Notes under the pieces: model-generated
What the model saw: only the letters and a program-made list of their open reading frames with translations
Told to the model about the DNA's origin: nothing
Database searches by the model: none
Part shown: positions 34,878 through 42,048 of the stretch, piece by piece
How positions within the stretch are numbered: the stretch's first letter is position 1
Layout of the letters: every line of letters starts with the position of its first letter
Assembly (NCBI GenBank): GCA_016937855.1
Contig: JAFGVU010000092.1
Coordinates: 1 to 58,308 of the forward strand
Length of the DNA: 58,308 bases
Direction: 5' to 3'
DNA from: Bacteroidales bacterium
GTDB taxonomy: Bacteria > Bacteroidota > Bacteroidia > Bacteroidales > ML635J-15
Translations under genes and position numbers: made by a program

Positions 34878-36617
34878 CTATAAAATATTGCTTGAATTAA
34901 TTTTAAAGTAAGATGGGGTAACACCTGTATATTTCTTAAATGCGTCGATAAACGAGGTACGATTACTAAAACCGCATTTTTGTGCAATCGCTTCCATTGT
35001 AAACTTATCAAATTCAGAGTTTAATAACATTTTTCTGGCCTCTTTTACCCTAAATTCATTGATATAAGTGCTAAAATTTTTCCCAAACACGTCATTAATT
35101 GTCTTAGAAATATACTGCCTGTTGCTTTCGAGGGATTTTGCTAACTTATCAATACTAAAATCAGATTGTAAATATGGTTTTTCTATAACAATATAAGATT
35201 TAATTTTAACAGCTAATTCGTTAGTACTAGTATCTATAATGTTATGATTATGGTCTTTGTCAATAACTTCGTCATCATTATTTTGCTCACATTTTACAGC
35301 TTGCACATTCATCTTAACCAGAGCTTGATAAGCTTTGCGTTTTTGCCGATAAAATTTCCAGATTATTACTGTTAATGCTAAAGCAATAGCCAAGATTGTT
35401 GCCAGGATTATAATAAAAAGCCTTTGCTTTTGATTCTTATCTTTCTCGAGTTGATTCTGTATGCTTAAAAACTCAATTGCAAGTTCCTTTTTATCGATCT
35501 GATATTTTGTCTCAATCTCAGCAATTTTTTCGAGTGATTCGATACTATAAATACTATCCATACAAACGACGTAATCGCTAAAATAATCTCTTGCCCTATC
35601 AGTATCCCCTCTTCGCAGACTAATATCAAACAAATACTTAATTGACTCTGACAATCCTTCATAATTATTCTCGTTCTTAGCCATTTGATAGGCCTGACTA
35701 GCATATTTCTCTGCCAATTCAAATTGACCCAATTCTATATAGATGCTACTTAATGAATTTTTTGATATTCGGATACCATAAAAATGGTCTAATTTTTCTT
35801 CAATTTCCAAAGATTTTAAATGATAATCCAAAGCCTTCTGATAATCTCCCATGCTAATATAAACATTCCCAATATTTGCATAAGCTGCTGCTAATCCCGT
35901 ATCCCAACCGATTTTCATTGAATAATCTAAAGTTAAATTATAAAACTCTATGGCCTTTTCATAATTGCTTCGATTTTTTTCAAGAATTGCGAGTTGATTA
36001 TAAATGCGAGCATACATCATATCATCTTCAATGATATCATTAAGCAGGAGTGCATCAGCAAAGTATTGTTCAGATTTATCAAATTGTTCCAAAGACCTAT
36101 AAACACCTCCAATATTAAGGTAGGAATCCACTAACAAAATTGTATCATTTGTTTTATCAGCAATTTTAGAACACTCTACATAATAAACAATTGCATTATT
36201 GTAATCACCACTAAATTCATAAACTAAGCCCAAATTTTTATATGCTTTGGCTAGTCCCAAATCATCATTAAGTGCTAGGGTAAAATCAAGATAATTGTTA
36301 AAACAAATTATTGCACTATCGTGCATTCCAAGAGTTTCGTAACAAATACCAAGATAATTATTGATTTCAGCAGATTCTGTTGACAATTCCTTAACCGATG
36401 AATGCTTTAACGCTTTATAAAAATAAGGAATTGCAGAACGCATGTCCTGCAAATCTGAGAAGTAGTATAAAGCAACTTTATTGTTTATTTCAAACTTTTG
36501 TTCAGAAGTTTTAGCGTGTTTAATCTCGTTTAAAAGACTGTCCAAACTATGCTGACAAAAACATAGACCTGGAATAAAAATGACAAATAGTAAGATCTTC
36601 AGTCGATTTTGATTCAT
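34878..36617 (-). CDS. TPR-containing membrane-bound AraC-family regulator
   Basis: 579 residues. A signal/anchor (residues 1-22) leads to about seven tetratricopeptide repeats in the periplasm (for example YNNAIVYYVECSKIADKTND and YQKALDYHLKSLEIEEKL). A coiled-coil stretch and a transmembrane helix follow near 398-420. The cytoplasmic part ends in an AraC HTH domain (LAKSLESNRQYISKTIND to GVTPSYFKI). This single-chain layout is a Bacteroidota form of one-component signalling that passes a periplasmic signal to DNA. Likely targets are the neighbouring surface genes, by proximity only. Confidence 0.9.
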   Translation of the reverse strand: MNQNRLKILLFVIFIPGLCFCQHSLDSLLNEIKHAKTSEQKFEINNKVALYYFSDLQDMRSAIPYFYKALKHSSVKELSTESAEINNYLGICYETLGMHDSAIICFNNYLDFTLALNDDLGLAKAYKNLGLVYEFSGDYNNAIVYYVECSKIADKTNDTILLVDSYLNIGGVYRSLEQFDKSEQYFADALLLNDIIEDDMMYARIYNQLAILEKNRSNYEKAIEFYNLTLDYSMKIGWDTGLAAAYANIGNVYISMGDYQKALDYHLKSLEIEEKLDHFYGIRISKNSLSSIYIELGQFELAEKYASQAYQMAKNENNYEGLSESIKYLFDISLRRGDTDRARDYFSDYVVCMDSIYSIESLEKIAEIETKYQIDKKELAIEFLSIQNQLEKDKNQKQRLFIIILATILAIALALTVIIWKFYRQKRKAYQALVKMNVQAVKCEQNNDDEVIDKDHNHNIIDTSTNELAVKIKSYIVIEKPYLQSDFSIDKLAKSLESNRQYISKTINDVFGKNFSTYINEFRVKEARKMLLNSEFDKFTMEAIAQKCGFSNRTSFIDAFKKYTGVTPSYFKINSSNIL

Positions 36618-36672
36618 TTTTTTAATGCAAAGTTACAAATTCCACAAAATTCTCCAACATAAACATCAATTT

Positions 36673-37332
36673 TTAATACTTTGTCATAAGGTTGTCTTCT
36701 TCAGATTTAAACTTCCATCTAAAACCTACATTCGCACAAACATACAGATCTTTCTTCCATGAACCTGTGTTATATGAGTTGTAACCGATTTCAGGTTTCA
36801 CATAGAGAAAAAATCGTGGATGACCTAATTCGATAACCGGTCCTGCACTAGCAAAAAATGTAGATTTTGTTGTATCGGGAAAATTCCCAACAGTAAAAGC
36901 GCCAACTTTTGCACCAAATCCTAAATTTATTGGGCTGTTTTTAAACAATGTCCATTCATACATAAAGTATCCTTTATGTAAATTTACATTATCTTTACCC
37001 AAAGTAAACAAAAGAACAGCAAGATTTTCCGGTGTTCCCATCAGTGTGTTTGATAAGCCAAGCCCAAATCGATTATGTTTAGATTGTATCATTAAATCAA
37101 TAGTTGATTCACCAATAAAACCAGAATTAACAAGATTAGTACTAATAATAGGACCTAATCCGAGACTACCGCCGATAATAAAATAATCTAACTTAAAATC
37201 ACTTGCCGGCACCGGATTACTATTTGAGGTTGTACCTCCGGAATTTGCTGAGGTATTTACTATTTCTCTTCCTTGACCAAAAACTGAAAAAGAAATTAAA
37301 ACGGATAAAATGATTGTTGCAAAAGTTTTCAT
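36673..37332 (-). CDS. Small outer-membrane beta-barrel-like protein
   Basis: 219 residues with a signal peptide ending SVFGQG. A Ser/Asn/Thr-rich spacer follows, then strands with alternating hydrophobic residues and glycines (FIIGGSLGLGPIIST, GFGAKVGAFTVGNF, FFLYVKPEIGYNSY and an aromatic final strand VGFRWKF). The length suits an eight-stranded barrel such as an OmpW/OmpA-type fold. I do not recognise a specific family. It ends the leftward run containing the two AraC regulators; the gap to the TPR regulator is 55 nt. Confidence 0.65.
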   Translation of the reverse strand: MKTFATIILSVLISFSVFGQGREIVNTSANSGGTTSNSNPVPASDFKLDYFIIGGSLGLGPIISTNLVNSGFIGESTIDLMIQSKHNRFGLGLSNTLMGTPENLAVLLFTLGKDNVNLHKGYFMYEWTLFKNSPINLGFGAKVGAFTVGNFPDTTKSTFFASAGPVIELGHPRFFLYVKPEIGYNSYNTGSWKKDLYVCANVGFRWKFKSEEDNLMTKY

Positions 37333-37578
37333 AATTAATAATTTTAATGTTACAACACAAAACTAAGGCAACACGACTCCTTATAAAAGTGATATTGAGT
37401 TTATGGCAGGATTAAATTAGTAAACGGCAGAAATATATCAGGCAATGTAAATGTCGATAAAAACATTGGAAGTGCCTAGAGTGTCTAGATTTGGGAGTGA
37501 TTAGAGTCCCGAAAAACCTAATTTGTTTTTGCAAATTTGTAGTTTTTCGAGCCCCGTAAATGAGGGTCAAAGGAAATC

Positions 37579-37616
37579 CTCGAGAAATCCCAAACCAAAG
37601 GTTCGTGGATCTCGAG
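37579..37616. repeat. Hairpin element CTCGAG...AACC-AAA-GGTT...CTCGAG
   Basis: The outer arms are CTCGAG at 37579-37584 and 37611-37616. The inner hairpin is AACC-AAA-GGTT. It is related in plan to 37711-37754, with an outer arm, an internal loop and a short inner stem with a three-base loop. Confidence 0.55.
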
Positions 37617-37710
37617 AATATGAAATTGCTTATTAGCATTTTAATATTTAACGAGACTAAAAAGAGAAAATCGTAATTGTGAATAGTTTATTTGCAATTT
37701 CTGTCCCGTT

Positions 37711-37754
37711 ATCCCGAGGATACTCGAACCGGAGGTTCGGGATTTTCTCGGGAT
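37711..37754. repeat. Hairpin element ATCCCGAG ... CTCGGGAT
   Basis: ATCCCGAG at 37711-37718 pairs with CTCGGGAT at 37747-37754. The inner stem is CGAACC-GGA-GGTTCG. It is preceded by CTGTCCCGTTA, as is the element at 24032. Confidence 0.6.
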
Positions 37755-37794
37755 GTCTAAAGGTGGAAGTGAAATTAAAAAACTTTGAAGAATT

Positions 37795-37860
37795 CAGACT
37801 TTGCATTGCCAGCTAAAACCTGTTTGGGATGTGAAATAAATTGGGCAACGTAAACGTCGA
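37795..37860 (-). repeat. 65-bp imperfect inverted repeat, diverged copy 4
   Basis: On the minus strand it starts TCGACGTTTACGTTGCCC and ends GGCAATGCAAAGTCTG. It has the same length and arm plan as copies 1-3 and a similar GGTTTTAG segment before the right arm. Arm pairing is partly lost. Confidence 0.65.
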
Positions 37861-37864
37861 TTAA

Positions 37865-37899
37865 AACAAATGAACTATGAACAGACAAACAAACTAACA
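37865..37899 (+). repeat. 35-bp direct repeat, copy a
   Basis: Starts AACAAATGAACTATGAACAG and ends CAAACTAACA. Identical to copy b. Confidence 0.85.
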
Positions 37900-37960
37900 A
37901 TCGAACAAACGAACATTCAAACAAACGAACACCGCGAATCCGCTCGGTGCATCGCAATAG

Positions 37961-37995
37961 AACAAATGAACTATGAACAGACAAACAAACTAACA
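37961..37995 (+). repeat. 35-bp direct repeat, copy b
   Basis: Identical over 35 bp to copy a, starting 96 bp after it. It is preceded by a G/C-richer insert with CCGCGAATCCGCTCGG. Confidence 0.85.
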
Positions 37996-38140
37996 TTCGA
38001 ACAAAAGAATCCCGTTAAAACAGAAATTGCATTTACTCAAACAAAAACACAATTTATTATTTTAGCATTTTCGTAAAAAAGAATGCAGAGCAATTTCTTT
38101 TTTTAACGAGGATGCTCGAGCCTATGGCTCGGCACAGGCG

Positions 38141-38175
38141 AACAAATGAACTATGAACAGGCAAACAAACTAACA
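38141..38175 (+). repeat. 35-bp direct repeat, copy c
   Basis: Differs from copies a and b at a single position (A to G at 38161). It starts 180 bp after copy b and is preceded by a hairpin-like GAGGATGCTCGAGCC stretch. Confidence 0.85.
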
Positions 38176-38210
38176 AAAACAAGGTGCAGAGCACCGTAAT
38201 ATTATTAAAC

Positions 38211-38266
38211 AAAACACTATTAGATGTCGAAGCAAGGTGCAGAGCACCGAAACATTTTTAACCAAA
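38211..38266 (+). repeat. Dispersed module with GGTGCAGAGCACC hairpin, second copy
   Basis: Matches the minus strand of 24295-24351 with a few substitutions. Its hairpin core GGTGC-AGA-GCACC is at 38236-38248. Another core lies at 38183-38195. Confidence 0.7.
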
Positions 38267-38435
38267 CAAACGAATTACGAATTACGAATTATTAATCTAT
38301 CATTAAGCCCTTGGAGGTAAGGGACGAAGTGACGAACAAAGTATTATTTGCTAAGATTCGTAAAAAGTGCATCAATAAACCTGCCGCACCGCGGCGAACT
38401 ATTAGTAAAATTTTTACCCGGAAGTTCTTACCTTT

Positions 38436-38774
38436 TCACCCAACATATTCTTCCGACTTGCAAAATTCCAGAATTTCAACGGCACTCCGTAAAATGTTCT
38501 CATCGAACCAATATCCCGATTTCTCGCACTGCTGAATCCAATAAACAACATTTTTAAAATTAATTATAGCTTGCTTATTGCTGTCGATAAAATCTCGTCT
38601 GGTTTTTGAATGTAAAACTTTTTGCAATGCTGCTGTGCCGTCAATTGTTGAGCTCAAAATCCTTATTGCAATCGGCTTTTTGCCGGTTAGCACCAACTCG
38701 TTGTATAAATCTATCACTTCGAGTGTAAAAATACAGGATTTTTTAATGATTGATATGTCTGAATTTGTAAACAT
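38436..38774 (-). CDS. Four-helix-bundle protein (S23 / 23S rRNA intervening-sequence protein type)
   Basis: 112 residues, all helical, without signal peptide. The pattern follows the S23-like four-helix family: FTLEVIDLYNEL in helix 1, then IAIRILSSTIDGTAALQKVL, then a DFIDSNKQAIINFKNVVYWI helix and a last helix ending in EILEFCKSEE. The family was named for proteins encoded in 23S rRNA intervening sequences, but most members are free-standing and of unknown function. This one is chromosomal, facing away from the MBOAT gene and bordered downstream by the repeat island. A TACATTTG box on the minus strand (38840-38847) may be its promoter. Confidence 0.8.
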   Translation of the reverse strand: MFTNSDISIIKKSCIFTLEVIDLYNELVLTGKKPIAIRILSSTIDGTAALQKVLHSKTRRDFIDSNKQAIINFKNVVYWIQQCEKSGYWFDENILRSAVEILEFCKSEEYVG

Positions 38775-39022
38775 TTGGCAACTTTTACAATTTCTTACAA
38801 GTTACGAAATTATCACTACAAAATCAAGTTTATTTTTTACAAATGTACACACACACAATATTTCAAAACACAAATCAGTAAATGAAACATATTTCATAAA
38901 CATCAAAATTGACACTTAATATTCACAAAAATTAAATATTTACATTTATTGTTTTGCTAACTGCAAAAATCATATTTAATTTGTTAAAAATTAAAAACCC
39001 GGCAATATTAAAATAATTTACA

Positions 39023-40582
39023 ATGATTTTTCTTGCAAATAGCACTTTTTTCTACATTCTGGTTTTTATAATTATCTACAACACAAGCTCTTTTCTTGTA
39101 AAAAACCGAACCTTATCTAACATTTTATTATTGCTAGGTTCTTTTGCTGTAATTGGAACAGTTTGCTCTATCGAATCAATAATTACAATAATTACTATTT
39201 CAACATTGGTTTATTTTGCAGGAAGAAATCTTAGTAAAAATAAAAGAAAATCGAAACTATTACTCGGAATTTACATCGCACTATTGGTAACTATTTTTGT
39301 TTTAAAAAATTATGAAATCGCCAAACTAAGTTTTATCAGTGCAATAGGCTTATCATATATCCTTTTTAGACTAATTCATTATTTAATAGAAAGTAAAACC
39401 GAAAAAATTGCAGAGTATAACCTGTTGAGCTTCATAAACTACATTATATTTTTTCCCACTTTTTTAGCCGGTCCAATCGACGATTATAATAATTTTAACT
39501 ATTGGACAAAACAGAAAAGAAACTCATACAAAATAAGCCTGATAAAAGCAGGAGGATTCAAAATTTTGCTTGGCGTTGTAAAAAAGTTCTTTTTGGTTCC
39601 GATAATTGTTAACTACTCAATGGATTTTTCGTTGTTTAATGATGTTGATGTTTGGCAACAAGGATTTGTTTACAGTGTTCTACTGTACTCTTTGTACATT
39701 CTCTTCGACTTTTCGGGCTATTCCGACATTGCTATCGGTACCGCATATTTAACCGGCATTAAAACTCCCGAGAATTTCGACAATCCTTATTTTTCGAAAA
39801 GTTTATCCATATTTTGGAAAAAATGGCACATGACATTCTCCAATTTTTTGTTTAAGTATATTTTCAAGCCTCTTGTTGTGGGAATGTCCAAAACATTTGC
39901 AAAAACACCGAGACTACTAATTACTTTTATCGGTTATATCATTACATTTATTATTTGTGGAGTATGGCATGGTAATACACTAAATTTTATTTATTGGGGA
40001 CTATTTCATGGTGTCGGGTTAATTCTTTTTAAACTATGGAATATTTATATTTATAAAAAGAAGTTCGAAGTAATAAAAGGGAGAATAATTAAAATCACAT
40101 ACAATATTCTGGCAATTGCGATAACATTTCTATTTGTTAGTTTTGGATGGTTTCTTTTTAATTATCAATCAAACGAAATAAATACAATTTTGAGAAACAT
40201 AGGCTCAAAAAATGATCAAAATATTAAAATAAATACAGTATTGTTAAACAAAACCCCAATAATAGAGATTGATTTTAGTAATAATTCGGGGCAATCTGTT
40301 GATATAGAATATCAGACTTGTGAAAGCGATTCGATTGTCAGAGCCTACAATATTCCAACAAATGAAAATGATTTGTATTACATTTATCCAATTACTACCG
40401 ATAAAACTCTTAGCCTAATAAGGGTTAGATCATCGGATGGAATTCAAAAAGGCAATTGGAACACAAAACTATTTTATCTCGACCAAAAAGATATAAAACA
40501 AAATTGCATCTCTGACTTTATTTTTGGTAAAATAGAGCCAATAAAGTCAATAGACAAAATACCACAATATGCTAACAGTTAA
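39023..40582 (+). CDS. DltB/AlgI-like MBOAT O-acyltransferase with C-terminal extension
   Basis: 519 residues with about eleven membrane segments. DltB/AlgI-type signatures are FDFSGYSDIAIG near residue 228, TPENFDNPYFSKSLSIFWKKWHM near 248-270 (given as two pieces TPENFDNP and FWKKWHM), and the catalytic histidine in CGVWHG (His316), with a second histidine in GLFHG. MBOAT proteins of this type move acyl groups across the membrane to envelope glycans. The core ends near residue 380. A further 139 residues, predicted extracytoplasmic and strand-rich, are not usual for the family. The gene overlaps the DltD-like gene by 14 nt. The four-helix gene upstream is on the opposite strand. Confidence 0.9.
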   Translation: MIFLANSTFFYILVFIIIYNTSSFLVKNRTLSNILLLLGSFAVIGTVCSIESIITIITISTLVYFAGRNLSKNKRKSKLLLGIYIALLVTIFVLKNYEIAKLSFISAIGLSYILFRLIHYLIESKTEKIAEYNLLSFINYIIFFPTFLAGPIDDYNNFNYWTKQKRNSYKISLIKAGGFKILLGVVKKFFLVPIIVNYSMDFSLFNDVDVWQQGFVYSVLLYSLYILFDFSGYSDIAIGTAYLTGIKTPENFDNPYFSKSLSIFWKKWHMTFSNFLFKYIFKPLVVGMSKTFAKTPRLLITFIGYIITFIICGVWHGNTLNFIYWGLFHGVGLILFKLWNIYIYKKKFEVIKGRIIKITYNILAIAITFLFVSFGWFLFNYQSNEINTILRNIGSKNDQNIKINTVLLNKTPIIEIDFSNNSGQSVDIEYQTCESDSIVRAYNIPTNENDLYYIYPITTDKTLSLIRVRSSDGIQKGNWNTKLFYLDQKDIKQNCISDFIFGKIEPIKSIDKIPQYANS

Positions 40583-41726
40583 AAAAATAATAAAATATAA
40601 ACTTTGGATAGCCTCAACAACAGCAATATTTGTTGCATTAGTAGTGATTCCTGCGTTGTTGTGCCTTATTGATGTTCCTCAGTCAAGTCACTTAAACCAC
40701 GAGTACTACCAATCTAGCAAGATAACAGTGCCCAAAGGGATAGATTTTAAAAATGCTGATTCTGTTGTTTACGACTTCCTAATGGATGTTAAAAGAACTG
40801 ATGGTATTATTATTCTTGGAACATCTGAGACCGCAAACTGGATGTCGGGCAAGAACTACTATAGTTTATTAAATCAGGACAGTGTGTTGAATAGAGATTT
40901 TTATGCTATTTCGGGCGCGGGACGATGTGCAAATATGTATATCCCGCTAATTTTAAAATTCCCAAAAGCATTTGAAGGTTTAGATATGATTTTTTACATC
41001 AACCCAACATACTGGCGGAAAGAACTAAACAAATTCGACAATGAATATTTTGAACGGTATGTTGATTTCAACTTAGTGCTTGAGATAAAACCTGAGGCCC
41101 AAAAACGAGATATTTATGATCCATTTATTAAATTAAGTCCTATTTTTTATGCAAATGCATATTCTAATAAGCTTGTTTGCGATTACCGAAGGCTGTTTCA
41201 AGAAAATCTTAATCATTTTTTAAACCCTAATCTAAAACCAGATAAAAATTTAAAAATTGCCAGTAAAACGAAAGGTAATTCTTCGCAAAAGATTAATATC
41301 GATAATTATTACACTCCTCAAGAACTTGAAACTGAACGAAAAAAAATAAATTTGGAATATAATGTAAGCGATTTGTATTTGGCAGATAACGATCCTTTTC
41401 CAAAAGTTGACACAAAAGTTACTTATCAAGATGATTTATTGCAAGCTTTCATCAGTTTATGTCAAGAATTTAGAATTAATTGTGTTTTTTATTTAGGACC
41501 CTATAACGAAATTTATTGCAAAAAAATGAATCCTGAGCATATTGACGATTATAGACAAACAATAAAAAACATAAAATCGATTTTGGAAAAAAACAATGTA
41601 AAATACATCGACGGAACATCCATATCGACAATAACAGGGACTTTTAGTGACAAACAACATATTTCGGAGTATGGAGCATATTTAACTGCATTACAAATTA
41701 AGGAGTACTATGAAAAAAACAATTAA
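40569..41726 (+). CDS. DltD-like SGNH-fold acyltransferase partner
   Basis: 385 residues: a membrane anchor (about 12-34), then an extracytoplasmic domain. ILGTSETAN carries a likely nucleophile Ser86 in a G-x-S-E context like the GSSE of DltD. The C-terminal FSDKQHISEYG gives D361-x-x-H364, matching the Asp-x-x-His spacing of DltD. The overall length also fits DltD. I infer that it accepts an acyl group from the MBOAT partner and passes it to an envelope polymer. Overall identity to DltD looks low, so family membership needs a profile or structure check. It overlaps its neighbours on both sides, which implies coupling. Confidence 0.75.
   Translation: MLTVKKIIKYKLWIASTTAIFVALVVIPALLCLIDVPQSSHLNHEYYQSSKITVPKGIDFKNADSVVYDFLMDVKRTDGIIILGTSETANWMSGKNYYSLLNQDSVLNRDFYAISGAGRCANMYIPLILKFPKAFEGLDMIFYINPTYWRKELNKFDNEYFERYVDFNLVLEIKPEAQKRDIYDPFIKLSPIFYANAYSNKLVCDYRRLFQENLNHFLNPNLKPDKNLKIASKTKGNSSQKINIDNYYTPQELETERKKINLEYNVSDLYLADNDPFPKVDTKVTYQDDLLQAFISLCQEFRINCVFYLGPYNEIYCKKMNPEHIDDYRQTIKNIKSILEKNNVKYIDGTSISTITGTFSDKQHISEYGAYLTALQIKEYYEKNN
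41700..41705 (+). promoter_or_regulatory. Strong Shine-Dalgarno site for the DltX-like peptide
   Basis: AAGGAG ends four bases before the ATG at 41710 and lies inside the end of the DltD-like gene. Strong sites like this are uncommon in Bacteroidota, so it supports translation of the small frame. Confidence 0.6.
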
Positions 41727-41832
41727 AGTCATTTATATTGCACTTATTACCTTGATTTTTATATCTGTAATCGTTTACATATTAGTGCAAAAAAATGCAC
41801 AAGATATTCCTTATATTTATTTGGAGTTTTAG
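41710..41832 (+). CDS. DltX-like membrane microprotein (40 aa)
   Basis: 40 residues: MKKTIK, then one hydrophobic helix (about 7-26), then a short outer tail ending PYIYLEF with the stop straight after. Gram-positive DltX proteins are equally small, have one membrane helix and end in a conserved motif of the form FIYxxF. From the dlt literature as I recall it, the motif's tyrosine carries the acyl group between DltB and DltD. This frame overlaps the DltD-like gene by 17 nt, has AAGGAG four bases before its ATG and completes a DltB-DltD-DltX set. The positive-inside rule places the C-terminus outside. It is short enough to be missed by automatic annotation. The main alternative is a chance small frame. 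Confidence 0.72.
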   Translation: MKKTIKVIYIALITLIFISVIVYILVQKNAQDIPYIYLEF

Positions 41833-41893
41833 CTTAAAATGTAACTATTTAGGTCTATCATCTTGATGTGTTTGATTTTTGTCTTACGATTTA

Positions 41894-41952
41894 ACCCCCC
41901 GATAAACGAGGGTTCTTAACAAATTAAGCATTAGGAGTTTTGTTTACCCTCG
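41894..41952. repeat. Hairpin-forming element downstream of the acylation locus
   Basis: CGAGGGT at 41907-41913 and ACCCTCG at 41946-41952 form a perfect 7-bp inverted repeat. An overlapping alternative pairs AACCC with GGGTT around 41893-41914. It lacks a T-run. The CCCCGATAAACGAGGGT words resemble CCCCGTAAATGAGGGT at 37552. It may stabilise the 3' end of the upstream mRNA or be another dispersed element. Confidence 0.45.
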
Positions 41953-42048
41953 ATTACAAATACAAATTATTTGTAAAACGTATTATAATGTGCTAATATG
42001 TTATCGTGGTTAAACATTTCTTTGAGATAGCACACTGAACATTTCATT

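Larger units (their letters stand above)
37333..38435. repeat. Gene-free repeat island B
   Basis: About 1.1 kb without a convincing gene. It contains three copies of a 35-bp repeat, a diverged inverted copy of the 65-bp element, a half copy near 37395-37457, hairpins at 37579-37616 and 37711-37754, and two GGTGCAGAGCACC hairpins. There is also an A/C-rich stretch built from AACAAACGAAC-like words. Three CGAATTA heptamers run in tandem near 38271-38291. Several modules match island A. Confidence 0.7.

Noticed and set aside
37865-38175. Three 35-bp repeats as a CRISPR array
   Set aside because: The spacing is irregular (96 and 180 bp), spacers are repeat-like, and there are no cas genes.
41710-41832. 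The 40-aa peptide as a type I toxin
   Set aside because: It is translationally coupled to the DltD-like gene, has no antisense RNA sign, and carries the DltX-like C-terminus.
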